64,000 nt of DNA from Pseudoxanthomonas winnipegensis (GTDB taxonomy: Bacteria; Pseudomonadota; Gammaproteobacteria; Xanthomonadales; Xanthomonadaceae): NCBI RefSeq assembly GCF_004283755.1, contig NZ_SHMH01000010.1, positions 62,001-126,000 on the forward strand, written 5' to 3'. Below the pieces are notes generated by a model. The model saw nothing but the letters and a program-made list of their open reading frames with translations. It was not told the origin of the DNA and ran no database searches. Made by a program: the position numbers and the translations under genes. This document shows positions 1 to 7,737 of the stretch, piece by piece. Each line of letters starts with the position of its first letter. Within the stretch, counting starts at the first letter, position 1.

Positions 1-1347
1 GCCGCGTTCGGCCTGGGCGGTCAGGGTGTCGTGCAGCTGCGCCTGCGCCTGCCGGGCGTGGTCCAGCAGCGCGGCGGCGTGGGTCTGGAACGCGGCCCCG
101 GCCTGCTCCAGCGCCTGCGCGTGCTGCGCGGCCTGGGCCGCGTGCAGCTCGCGCTGCTGGGCCAGGGCCTGGGTCCACTGCGTGTCGAGCTGCTGCGCGG
201 TGCCGTCCAGGCGCGCGCCGATGGCCTCGACCGTGCGCGTGGCGTGCGTGGACAGCGCCTGGCCGGCGCCGTCCAGCGCCTGCTGCAGGGCATCGACCTG
301 CGCGGCGTGGGCCTGGCGCTGCGCATCGAGCGCGGCAGTCCAGCTGTCGCGGGCCGCGCTGGTGGCGCCGGCGAAGCCCTTGTCCAGCGCGTCGAGCTGC
401 TGCTGCACCGCCTCGCGCACGCTGGCCTGCAGCGTCTGCGCGTCGCGCGCCAGGCCGGTGAGGGTGCGTTCGACCACCGGCTGCAGCGCGGCGTTCACGG
501 CCTGCGCGCTGTCGGCGACGCTGGCGGCCAGCGCGCGGGCCAGCACCTCGCTCAGCTGCACGTGCGCGGCCTCGGTCCGGGCATGCAGGACCTCGTGGCG
601 TTCGACCAGCTGCGCGTGGGTGGTGCTGCTGTGGGTCTGGATGGTCTGCATCAGCGCGCCGAGCTGCTCGATCAGCTGCGGCATCAGCGCGGTCTGCGCC
701 TGCTGCAGGCGGAAGGCCTCCTCCTGCCGATGCGCGCGCGAGTGCGGATGCAGCGTGGTGGCGATGGCCGCATCCAGCCGCTGCACGGCCTCCAGGCGCT
801 CGCGCCGGCACAGCGCCGAGAGCAGGCCCAGCATCGCCGAGGTCGCCACGCCGGCGATCGAGGTGCCGAAGGCGAAGCCCAGGCCCTTCACCGGCGCGGC
901 CAGCGAGCCGCGCATGGCCTGCAGGTCGATCGCGCTCTCCAGCGCCAGGCCGGTGCCGCGCAGCGTGGCCATCATGCCCAGCAGCGTGCCGAGCATGCCC
1001 AGCAGCACCAGCAGGCCGGTCAGGTACGGCGTCAGCGTCGGCGCCGGCAGGGCCACGCGCGCGCCTTCGATGCGCAGGCGCACCGGTTGGCGCAGGCTGG
1101 GGGCGAGCCGTTCCAGCCAGGCCGCCACGCCCGAGGCCGCGGCGGGGTCCTCGGCCAGGGCCAGCTCCAGCGTGCGCGTGGCCTGGCGGTAGCGGTGGAG
1201 CTCGATCGCGCCGGCGATGTAACAGGCGGCGATCACCAGCGACACCGCCACGCCCAGCGCGTTGTTGCCGAGGTAGCCGGCGCCGACCCAGGCCACGGCG
1301 AGCAGGCCCAGGAGGAAGACGATCAGGTTCAGGACGGTTCTTGGCAT
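1..1347 (-). CDS. DUF802 domain protein, C-terminus cut by window edge
   Basis: The reading frame is open from an ATG at 1347 through the first base of the window, so about 449 N-terminal residues are visible and the end is missing. The N-terminus (MPRTVLNLIVFLLGLLAVAW) and the following residues form two hydrophobic segments. A third membrane region lies near residues 90-110 (LTGLLVLLGMLGTLLGMM) and a Gly/Ala-rich stretch follows, an organisation reminiscent of MotA/TolQ-like proton-channel proteins. From about residue 150 the protein is a long Ala/Gln-rich coiled coil full of QA, LD and HAAQ heptads. This matches the DUF802 family, which I recall next to DUF3348 genes in Xanthomonas-type genomes. 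It overlaps the upstream DUF3348 gene by 19 bp, so the two are probably co-transcribed. Function is unknown; a role as an envelope motor-like complex is only inference. Confidence 0.8.
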   Translation of the reverse strand, partial: MPRTVLNLIVFLLGLLAVAWVGAGYLGNNALGVAVSLVIAACYIAGAIELHRYRQATRTLELALAEDPAAASGVAAWLERLAPSLRQPVRLRIEGARVALPAPTLTPYLTGLLVLLGMLGTLLGMMATLRGTGLALESAIDLQAMRGSLAAPVKGLGFAFGTSIAGVATSAMLGLLSALCRRERLEAVQRLDAAIATTLHPHSRAHRQEEAFRLQQAQTALMPQLIEQLGALMQTIQTHSSTTHAQLVERHEVLHARTEAAHVQLSEVLARALAASVADSAQAVNAALQPVVERTLTGLARDAQTLQASVREAVQQQLDALDKGFAGATSAARDSWTAALDAQRQAHAAQVDALQQALDGAGQALSTHATRTVEAIGARLDGTAQQLDTQWTQALAQQRELHAAQAAQHAQALEQAGAAFQTHAAALLDHARQAQAQLHDTLTAQAERG

Positions 1348-2090
1348 GAAGGCATCAACGAAGGCGTGAGCGCCGCGAGCAGCGCATCGATCGGTTGGAA
1401 GCGCAGGTCCAGCTCGGCCAGCAGCGCACGCTGCATGTCCTGGGCGAAGGTCTGCAGCCAGGCAGGCATCTGCGCGGCGTCGGTTGGGGGGGCGCTGGCC
1501 GGGACGGCGTCGGCCTCGGCCGGGCGCAGACGCAGGAAGTGCTGTTCCAGCAGCGCCGGGGCCGCGGCCAGCGCGGTCTGCTCGCGCGGGCTCAGGGTCG
1601 ATTCCATCACCGCGTCGACCTCGGCCAGCCGCGCCAGCGCCGCCGGGCCGTGGCCGAGCATGTCGCGCAGGCGGCCGCGCAGCAGGCCGGTGGTGGCCAG
1701 CATGGCGCGCTGGTGGGCCAGGTAGCGTTGGCGGAACACGGCGAAGTCCACGGCCAGGTCCAGGCTTGTGCCTTCGCCGGCAGCCTTGTCCAGGCGCCGC
1801 TGGATGGCCGCGGCCAGCTCGCGGTCCTCGCGGATCGCCGCGGCCAGGGCGGCGCGCTGGGCATGGCAGGCGTCGGCCTCGGCGGCGTCGAAGCGCGGGC
1901 CGTCGGCGGCCGGCGGCGGCCCGCCGTCCAGCGCCCGCGACAGGGCGACCGCGCGGTTCCAGTTCACCCACTGCGCCAGCCGCTCGGGCAGCGCCGGCGG
2001 CGGGGCCGGCACGGCGACCTGGCCCAGCCGCGCGAGCAGGCGCACGAAGGCCGGGCCGGGGACAGGCCCGTGTTGTCGGGGTTTGGCCAT
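1329..2090 (-). CDS. DUF3348 family protein
   Basis: A 253-residue protein begins MAKPRQHGPVPGPAFVRLLA. The ATG at 2090 is chosen because the frame further upstream loses protein-like composition. There is no signal peptide and no membrane segment. The chain is Ala/Leu/Arg-rich and probably all-helical, with a central segment (FRQRYLAHQRAMLATTGLLR) followed by LRDMLG and the C-terminal helix pair LQTFAQDMQRALLAELDLRF. This pattern and the position directly before a DUF802 gene fit the DUF3348 family of Xanthomonadaceae and Burkholderiales. Its stop codon lies inside the start of the DUF802 gene (19-bp overlap), which implies translational coupling. No biochemical function is known to me. Confidence 0.8.
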   Translation of the reverse strand: MAKPRQHGPVPGPAFVRLLARLGQVAVPAPPPALPERLAQWVNWNRAVALSRALDGGPPPAADGPRFDAAEADACHAQRAALAAAIREDRELAAAIQRRLDKAAGEGTSLDLAVDFAVFRQRYLAHQRAMLATTGLLRGRLRDMLGHGPAALARLAEVDAVMESTLSPREQTALAAAPALLEQHFLRLRPAEADAVPASAPPTDAAQMPAWLQTFAQDMQRALLAELDLRFQPIDALLAALTPSLMPSCQEPS

Positions 2091-2396
2091 GGAGGGGCGC
2101 GGTGGGCGCACTGAAAAAGACGGCGATTTTACACGGCCGGCCCGGCGGGCCCGGACGGGCCCGCCCGGGAGGTGCCGGCGCACCGGGGAGGCGCGCCGAC
2201 GAGGGCTCATGGCCGCCGCGGCCCGTCCACGCCCCGCCGGACGCGTCCGGTCGGGCGTCTGGGCCGCACCGGAACGGGTCGACGCCGGACCCGAGCCGTC
2301 CCGCGCATGGCTGCACTCCATCGCAATGACAGCTGTCACTGGAGGGCGTGCCGGCGCACGCGCACGATGGCGCCGCCCCTTTCGGAGAACACGCCC
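2091..2396. other. Intergenic region between divergent DUF3348 and methyltransferase genes
   Basis: A gap of 306 bp separates two divergent start codons, so it should hold both promoters. I see no convincing sigma-70 hexamers, strong hairpin or dispersed repeat. Open frames across it have no protein-like composition. Confidence 0.4.
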
Positions 2397-3125
2397 ATGT
2401 CCGCATCGCTTCGCGCCGGTCGCTACGGCATCGACGCGCCCTATGCCCCGCTCGGCATGCTCGCAGGCGCCGTGGCCTGTGCGGCCGTCGCGGTGTTCGT
2501 GGCGCCGCAGTGGTGGGTGAGCGCCATCATCCTGGTGCTGATGGCCGGGCTGTACCTGCACACCACGCGGCGCGGGAAGTTCCTGGTCTGGCAGCGCCTG
2601 CTGGCCGCGCAGCCGTGGCGCGGCGACGAGCGGGTGCTGGACCTGGGCTGCGGCCGCGGCATGGTGCTGCTGGAGGTCGCGCGCCACCTGCCGCGCGGTC
2701 GCGCGGTCGGCGTGGACATCTGGAGCAGCAAGGACCAGTCGGGCAACGCCATGGCGGCCGCGCTGGCCAATGCCGAGGCCGAGGGCGTGGCCGCGCGCGT
2801 GGAGTTGCACACCGCCGACATGCGCCACCTGCCCTTCGCCGATGCCAGCTTCGATGCGGTGGTCTCCAATGTGGCCATCCACAACATCGCCACGCGCGAG
2901 GGCCGCGCGCAGGCCATCGACGAGGCCTGGCGCGTGCTGCGCCCCGGCGGCGTGCTGCTGCTGGCCGACATCAACAAGACCGACGAATACTTGGCCAGGC
3001 TCGCCACCCACGGCGTGACCGCCAAGCGCCGCAGCCTGGGCTGGCGCATGTGGTGGGGCGGCCCGTGGGTGCCGACCCGCGTGGTCGAGGTGCGCAAGCC
3101 CGCTGCGGTGCGCGTGCCTGGCTGA
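2397..3125 (+). CDS. Membrane-anchored class I SAM-dependent methyltransferase
   Basis: The product is 242 residues (MSASLRAGRYGIDAPYAPLG...). Two hydrophobic segments near residues 20-36 and 41-58 probably anchor it in the inner membrane. A Rossmann methyltransferase core follows: motif I VLDLGCGRGMVLLEVA (about residues 80-95), an acidic post-I residue in VGVDIWS, motif II around TADMRHLPFADASFDAVVSN, and VLRPGGVLLLADI as motif III. This is the Methyltransf_11 (UbiE-like) type, and the substrate cannot be read from the sequence. The ATG at 2397 was chosen because it starts right before the conserved N-terminal region; earlier in-frame ATGs give Arg/Pro-rich, shadow-like sequence. A GTAG palindrome lies downstream and may end the transcript. 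Confidence 0.85.
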   Translation: MSASLRAGRYGIDAPYAPLGMLAGAVACAAVAVFVAPQWWVSAIILVLMAGLYLHTTRRGKFLVWQRLLAAQPWRGDERVLDLGCGRGMVLLEVARHLPRGRAVGVDIWSSKDQSGNAMAAALANAEAEGVAARVELHTADMRHLPFADASFDAVVSNVAIHNIATREGRAQAIDEAWRVLRPGGVLLLADINKTDEYLARLATHGVTAKRRSLGWRMWWGGPWVPTRVVEVRKPAAVRVPG

Positions 3126-3261
3126 GTGCGATCGGCGTGGCATCGGCGCTTCCTGTGCCGCATGCGGCCGACAAGGCGGCCCTGGCCGCCTGCATGCGCG
3201 TGCCGCTCCTCCGCCTGAATGCGATGGTCCGCCATCGGACTGACGGGATACCGCAGCCGCG

Positions 3262-3340
3262 CCTGTAGAGCGGAGCTTGCTCCGCTGTGGCTTTCCTGCG
3301 AATTGAACGGAAGGCAGCGGAGCAAGCTCCGCTCTACAGG
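3262..3340. repeat. GTAG-type palindromic repeat (REP/SMAG-like), copy 1
   Basis: Two inverted arms, CCTGTAGAGCGGAGCTTGCT at 3262 and its complement ending at 3340, flank a short spacer. Each arm is itself a hairpin (GCGGAGC TTGCTCCGC). The same unit recurs at 31952-32032 and 43690-43765, with a variant at 12393-12500. The GTAG signature resembles the SMAG/REP elements described in Stenotrophomonas, which are mobilised by RAYT transposases; no RAYT gene is in this window. Confidence 0.85.
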
Positions 3341-3404
3341 GAGGGCGCGGCGTGATCGGAAGAGACGTGGGCTCTCACCAAGGTGACGGACTTGGCCAGC
3401 TTGA

Positions 3405-3986
3405 TCACGTTTTGTCGGTGCGCAGTGCGGTGGTATCCGCGAGGTGGCGATGCGGCTCCAGCCGGGTCACGAAGACCTGCTCGACGCACCATTCGCCCTT
3501 GTATTCGTCTTCGCGCCGGTGCGAGGGCGTCATGCCCGCCCGCTGCAGCAGCGCCAGGCACGGCAGGTTGCGCAGGTCGCTGGCGGCATGGATCTCCACC
3601 AGCGAGGGCAGGCAGGCCAGCCTTTCCAGCAGCCCGCGGACGCAGGCCGTGCCATGGCCCTGTCCCTGCGCGTCCGGCGTGATGCTCAGCCCGAACTCGG
3701 CCTGCGTGGCATCGGCCGACAGCCACACCCCGACATCGCCGATCAGCGCGTCGTCCTGCGCGCGCGCCAGCGCAAGCTGCCGCCAGCCATCGGGCACCAA
3801 GGCATCGTGTCCGGCCTGCTCGCGCAGGAAGGCCTCGCAGGCCGGGCGGTCCATCGGCGGCCAGCCCTGGAAGCGGGCCACCGCCGGATCGCGGCGATAG
3901 GCGTGGAAGGCGTCCAGATCGTCCAGGCGCAGCGCGCGCAGGCGCAGCCCGGCGAAGCTGTAGGGAAACAGGTCGAAAGTGTGCAT
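3405..3986 (-). CDS. GNAT family N-acetyltransferase (RimJ/RimL-like)
   Basis: This 193-residue protein starts MHTFDLFPYSFAGLRLRALR, the common opening of acetyltransferases that act on small molecules or protein N-termini. The acetyl-CoA binding motif A is recognisable as FGLSITPDAQGQGHGTACVR (Q/R-x-x-G-x-G/A pattern). It is followed by LLQRAGMTPSHRREDEYKGE, the usual beta6-beta7 segment in which a GMT turn leads to a Tyr/Glu-rich strand. Length and layout fit the Acetyltransf_3 subfamily. The acceptor is unknown. The gene starts 19 bp after the stop of the glutamine cyclotransferase-like gene on the same strand, so both are probably one transcript. A short Thr/Asp-rich tail after residue 180 looks unstructured. 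Confidence 0.85.
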   Translation of the reverse strand: MHTFDLFPYSFAGLRLRALRLDDLDAFHAYRRDPAVARFQGWPPMDRPACEAFLREQAGHDALVPDGWRQLALARAQDDALIGDVGVWLSADATQAEFGLSITPDAQGQGHGTACVRGLLERLACLPSLVEIHAASDLRNLPCLALLQRAGMTPSHRREDEYKGEWCVEQVFVTRLEPHRHLADTTALRTDKT

Positions 3987-4005
3987 GGTCTGTGGGCGCG
4001 GGCGC

Positions 4006-4779
4006 TCAGCGCGGCCCGGTCAGCTTGATCTCGAACAGCTTGGGCCAGCGCTTGCCGGTGACGAAGATGCGGTCGCCCTGCGCGTCGTAGGCGATGCCGT
4101 TGGGCACGTCGTCGTTCGGGTCGGGCAGCTTGCGGTAATCGAACAGGCCCTTGAGGTCGACCCAGCCCACCACCGCGCCGGTGGCCGGATCGATGCGCGC
4201 GATGCGATCGGTCATCCACACGTTGGCCCACAGCTGGCCCTTGATCCATTCCAGCTCGTTGACGCGCTGCAGCGGCTTGCCCTCCACGGTGACGGTGATG
4301 CTGCCGGTCTGCTGCAAGGTGTCCGGATCGAGCACGCGGATGACCGGCGTGCCGTCGCTCATGTACAGATGCGTCTCATCGCGGGTCAGCGCCCAGCCTT
4401 CGCCCGGATAGCGGAAGCTGCCGACGATGTCCAAGGTCGCCAGGTCGCGGATTGCGCCCACGCCGCTGCGCCAGGTCAGCTGCAGCAGCTTGCCGTCGTG
4501 CGCGACGATGCCCTCGCCGAAGTACTGCGGCGGCAGCGCCGCTTCCTGCAGCACCTTGCCGGTGGCCAGTTCCACCTTGCGCACCACCGACTCGCCCAGC
4601 TCGCCGGTGCTCTCGTACAGCACGCCATCCAGATAGAACAGCCCCTCGGTGAAGGCCTGCGTGTCGTGCGGATACGTCTTGACCGCCTTGACGCCATACA
4701 CCGGCACCCGCGCGCAGGCGGGCAGGGCGAACAGCGCCAGCAGCAGCGCGAAAGCCGGGCGCAGGGGGGAGACGGACAT
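4006..4779 (-). CDS. Glutaminyl-peptide cyclotransferase-like, secreted
   Basis: The product (about 257 residues) resembles the glutamine cyclotransferase family (PF05096). That family forms a five-bladed beta-propeller and converts N-terminal glutamine to pyroglutamate, as in plant QC and bacterial homologues. An N-terminal signal peptide is visible (RPAFALLLALFALPACARVP). Its LPAC could be a lipobox, so a lipoprotein is possible. Family-like signatures are QAFTEGLFYLDGVLYESTG near the N-terminus, the following ESVVRKVELATGK, LTWRSG, NELEWIKGQLWANVW and PNGIAYD near the C-terminus. Several ATGs lie close together (4788, 4779); 4779 puts the signal peptide right at the start, but 4788 is equally possible. 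The GNAT gene follows after 19 bp. Export suggests it acts on periplasmic proteins or peptides; this is inferred from the family. Confidence 0.85.
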   Translation of the reverse strand: MSVSPLRPAFALLLALFALPACARVPVYGVKAVKTYPHDTQAFTEGLFYLDGVLYESTGELGESVVRKVELATGKVLQEAALPPQYFGEGIVAHDGKLLQLTWRSGVGAIRDLATLDIVGSFRYPGEGWALTRDETHLYMSDGTPVIRVLDPDTLQQTGSITVTVEGKPLQRVNELEWIKGQLWANVWMTDRIARIDPATGAVVGWVDLKGLFDYRKLPDPNDDVPNGIAYDAQGDRIFVTGKRWPKLFEIKLTGPR

Positions 4780-4877
4780 GCACTGCATCGGATCGACGGT
4801 CGAGGAGCGAGGCGGCAGCTTAGCCCAGCGCAGGCGGTTGCCGGGCGCTTTCAACGCGCCCGCGGCGTGGGCGACTG

Positions 4878-6092
4878 CTATCGCGACGCCCCGGATTCGC
4901 TCAGCGCCTTGGCGCGGGCGAAGAGCAGCTTGAGGATGGCCTCGTACGCCTTGTCGGTCTCCGGTCCAGCCGTGTTGGCGAAGAGCACGATCCCCGTGCG
5001 CAGGTCAGGCGTGGCCAGCATCTCGGTCTTCAGACCGGGGTCGCTTCCGCCATGACCCACGTATCGGGTGCTGTACTTGGTCTGCCAGAACAGCCCGGAG
5101 TTCTTCTCGGCGATGTTGACGTTGGAAGGCTTGTTCTGGGGCGTGAACTGCAGGCGCAGCATATCGTCGACCGACTGCTTCTTTAGGATGCGCACGCCGT
5201 TGGCCTGGCCGCCGCCCAGCAGGGCGATGAAGAACTTGGACAGGTCGTCGACCGAGGTGCGCAGTCCGCCGTCGGGCCAGGTGGTGATGCTGTAGGGCTG
5301 CAGCGCGACGGCGATGCCGTCCTGCGACAGGTACAGCGTGGCGCCCTCGCGCAGATCGCGCGGCTGGAGACGCCAGTGGGTGCTGTCCATGCCGAGCGGG
5401 CGGAAGATGCGGTCCTCGGTGTAGCGATCCAGCGGCTGGCCGGTGGTGCGCTCGATGATGTAACCGGCCAGCCCGGCGCCGATGTTGGAGTAGTCGCGTT
5501 CGGTGCCGGGCGCGGGGGCGTTGTAGTTCTCCGGACTGTAGTCGGCGCCGCCCGGCACGAAGTAGCCGCGCAGGAAGTCGCCCAGCGGCTGCGGCGCATT
5601 GCGGCCGAAGTGGTAGCTCGCGGCATACACGTCCCAGCGATCGGTGATGCTGGAGGTGTGCGTGGCGATCTGGCGCAGCGTGATCGGGATGTCGGGATGA
5701 CGCGGGTTGCGCACCTGGAACGGCAGGTAGCCATCGATGTCCGCGTCGACGCTGAGCTTGCCTTCCTCCTGCGCGCGCATCATCGCCGCGCCCACGACGG
5801 TCTTGCTGATGGACGCGACGTTCATGACGGTCGCGGTGGTGAACGGACGCCCGCTCTCGCGGTCGGCCAGCCCGTAGGCGCCGCGCCAGGCCACCTTGCC
5901 GTCCACGATGACCGCGGCCCCCACGCCGACCAGCCCGCCCTCGCGCATCTGCTGCCTGATCGCCGCATCGATCGAGGTCGCCTGGGCGGCAGGTTCGGCG
6001 CTGCGCTCGGCGGCGCGCGCGTCGGCCAGACATAGCGGGCCGCCAGCAAGCGACACGGTCAGCAGCGCGAGCAGCGTCTTGCGGAAGTACAT
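4878..6092 (-). CDS. Exported beta-lactamase-fold serine hydrolase
   Basis: This is a 404-residue protein of the beta-lactamase class C / esterase / penicillin-binding-like family (PF00144). An N-terminal signal peptide (LLALLTVSLAGGPLCLADARA) directs export. The catalytic SxxK motif is S94-I-S-K97, the Tyr motif is Y-S-N in ERDYSNIGAGLAGY, and the third motif appears as HGG in YVGHGGSDPG. FDEL-type residues are replaced by family-typical variants, so a true beta-lactamase is less likely than an esterase or D-amino-peptidase. The gene is monocistronic as far as can be seen: a 98-bp gap precedes the next gene on the same strand. The 144-bp gap at its 5' end separates it from the regulator gene stop at 6237. 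Substrate unknown. Confidence 0.85.
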   Translation of the reverse strand: MYFRKTLLALLTVSLAGGPLCLADARAAERSAEPAAQATSIDAAIRQQMREGGLVGVGAAVIVDGKVAWRGAYGLADRESGRPFTTATVMNVASISKTVVGAAMMRAQEEGKLSVDADIDGYLPFQVRNPRHPDIPITLRQIATHTSSITDRWDVYAASYHFGRNAPQPLGDFLRGYFVPGGADYSPENYNAPAPGTERDYSNIGAGLAGYIIERTTGQPLDRYTEDRIFRPLGMDSTHWRLQPRDLREGATLYLSQDGIAVALQPYSITTWPDGGLRTSVDDLSKFFIALLGGGQANGVRILKKQSVDDMLRLQFTPQNKPSNVNIAEKNSGLFWQTKYSTRYVGHGGSDPGLKTEMLATPDLRTGIVLFANTAGPETDKAYEAILKLLFARAKALSESGASR

Positions 6093-6236
6093 GCGAAACC
6101 CCCTGTTGGAGCCGCGAGCGTCTCAGCCACGGCATCGCCGCCGCGTCTGCCGGAAGTCACTTCCTCGGGCCTACTGGCCGATCCGTCAGCAGATGCGCTG
6201 CCCGTGCCCCGCGGCGCACGCTCGGGCGGCCACTCT

Positions 6237-7613
6237 TCAGCGCGCCACCGCACCCAGCTGCGGCAGCGCGGGGAAGGCGCGCTGCAGGCAGTCGCTCCAT
6301 TCGCAGGTGCGGCAGCCCGGGCCGATGGGCACGGCCGATTCGGGGCGGATGTCGATGCCGCGGGCGTAGACCAGGCGCTCGGCGTGGCGCAGGTCGCAGC
6401 CCACCGTGACGGCGAAGGTCTTGCGCGGCTGGCCGTAGCCGACCGGGCCGGTGCTGACCTGTCGGGCCAGCCAGAAGTGGCGTCGGCCGTCGGGCAGGCG
6501 GGTGACCTGGGTCAGCACGCGTCCGGGCTGGTTGAAGGCCTCGTACACGATCCACAGCGGGCAGGAGCCGCCGACCTGGGAGAAGTGGAAGTCGGTGGAC
6601 GAATGGCGCTTGGACACGTTGCCGGCGCGGTCCACGCGCATGAAGAAGATCGGCAGGCCCGGCGCGCCCTCGCGCTGCAGCGTGGACAGGCGATGGCACA
6701 CCGCCTCGAAGCCCACGCCGAAGCGGTGCGCCAGCCATTCGATGTCGTAGCGGCTCTGCTCGGCGCTGCGCAGGAACTCGCCGTAGGGCATCACCAGCGC
6801 GCCGGCGAAGTAGTTGGACAGGCCGATGCGCGCCAGCGCCACGCGCTCGGCGTCATCGAAACCGGCGCGCGCGGTCAGCGCGGCGATCAGGCCCGGATGT
6901 TCCAGGAGCACCAGTTCGGCGGCCATCTGGAAGGCCTGCTGGCCCGGACGCAGGTAGTCGGGCAGGTGCAGCACGCGCGCGGCCGTGTCCAGGCGGCGCT
7001 TGATCTGGCCGCCGCCGTGGACCTCGACCAGCACCCCGTGGCGGTCGGCCAGGCGCTGGCGCAGGCGCGGCGCGGTGTGGCCGGGCACCAGGCCCAGTTC
7101 GTCGAACAGGCCCTCGGCCAGCGTGTCCAGCTCGGGGATGTGGTTGCGCAGGCGGTTGAAGTAGTCGCGCACCTGGTCGCCGGGCGGCAGCAGGGCCGGC
7201 GCGCCGGAGGTCGCATCGCCGATCTGCAGTTCCAGCGCCGCGGCGCGCTCGCGCAGGGCGCGATGCTCGCGGTGCAGGTCCAGCAGCGCATGGGCGACCT
7301 GGGGCAGGTTGCCGGCCAGGGCGCGCAGCTCGGCCGTGGTCACGCCGGGCCGGTCCAGCGCGACCAGGGTCTCGTGCAGCGGGTCGATCAGCGCGGCCGG
7401 GTCGTCGGCGTCGAACAGGCCGGCGGTGTCCTGCAGGACCTGGCGCAGGCGCTGCTGCACGGCCGGGGTCAGCGGGCGCTTGTTGCGCTCGATCTGGTTC
7501 AGATAGCTGGGCGACAGGCCCAGCGCCTGGGCCAGCTGGGCCTGGGACAGGCCGTGGCGCTGGCGCAGGCGCTGCAGGCGCAGGCCGAGTTCGAGGCGGC
7601 GGTGGGGGCTCAT
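6237..7613 (-). CDS. XRE-type regulator with IrrE/DUF2083 domains (short-chain acyl-CoA/ScfR-PrpR-like)
   Basis: The protein has 458 residues from the ATG at 7613 (MSPHRRLELGLRLQRLRQRH). An XRE helix-turn-helix sits at residues 8-55 (LSQAQLAQALGLSPSYLNQI). The middle contains an ImmA/IrrE-like region (AAELVLLEHPGL; the metal-binding HExxH of IrrE is absent). The C-terminal half matches DUF2083, with a Cys cluster (CRTCEWSDC) near the end. This architecture is shared by RamB/PrpR of mycobacteria and ScfR of Sinorhizobium, which bind short-chain acyl-CoAs and control propionate, glyoxylate or branched-chain metabolism. It is divergent from the valine-degradation operon, so it very likely regulates that operon. 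Directly repeated TGCGAA boxes lie on both sides of the 124-bp intergenic region, and one pair overlaps its own start region, suggesting autoregulation. The ligand assignment is inference. Confidence 0.85.
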   Translation of the reverse strand: MSPHRRLELGLRLQRLRQRHGLSQAQLAQALGLSPSYLNQIERNKRPLTPAVQQRLRQVLQDTAGLFDADDPAALIDPLHETLVALDRPGVTTAELRALAGNLPQVAHALLDLHREHRALRERAAALELQIGDATSGAPALLPPGDQVRDYFNRLRNHIPELDTLAEGLFDELGLVPGHTAPRLRQRLADRHGVLVEVHGGGQIKRRLDTAARVLHLPDYLRPGQQAFQMAAELVLLEHPGLIAALTARAGFDDAERVALARIGLSNYFAGALVMPYGEFLRSAEQSRYDIEWLAHRFGVGFEAVCHRLSTLQREGAPGLPIFFMRVDRAGNVSKRHSSTDFHFSQVGGSCPLWIVYEAFNQPGRVLTQVTRLPDGRRHFWLARQVSTGPVGYGQPRKTFAVTVGCDLRHAERLVYARGIDIRPESAVPIGPGCRTCEWSDCLQRAFPALPQLGAVAR

Positions 7614-7614
7614 C

Positions 7615-7629
7615 TTCGCAATCTTCGCA
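7615..7629 (-). promoter_or_regulatory. Putative operator A: direct repeat TGCGAA-N3-TGCGAA
   Basis: On the minus strand the sequence reads TGCGAAGATTGCGAA, two identical hexamers with a 9-bp period. It ends immediately before the regulator start codon (ATG at 7613), so a bound protein would block its own translation start region or transcription. A mirror-image copy lies at 7690-7704. The boxes resemble the TTTGCAAA-type direct repeats bound by RamB/PrpR regulators. Confidence 0.6.
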
Positions 7630-7689
7630 GAAATCCGCCCGGTCATTGGCCGGATTAAGCAGAATTTGGGCTGAAATCGGCCCCGATCT

Positions 7690-7704
7690 TGCGAAAGATG
7701 CGAA
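7690..7704 (+). promoter_or_regulatory. Putative operator B: direct repeat TGCGAA-N3-TGCGAA
   Basis: The plus strand reads TGCGAAAGATGCGAA, again two TGCGAA hexamers with a 9-bp period. It lies 33 bp before the mmsA start codon (7738) and faces the opposite way to operator A. It probably controls the valine-degradation operon through the divergent XRE regulator. Confidence 0.6.
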
Positions 7705-7737
7705 TCCTGTCATTCGCCATCGCCCCAAGGGCCGCCC

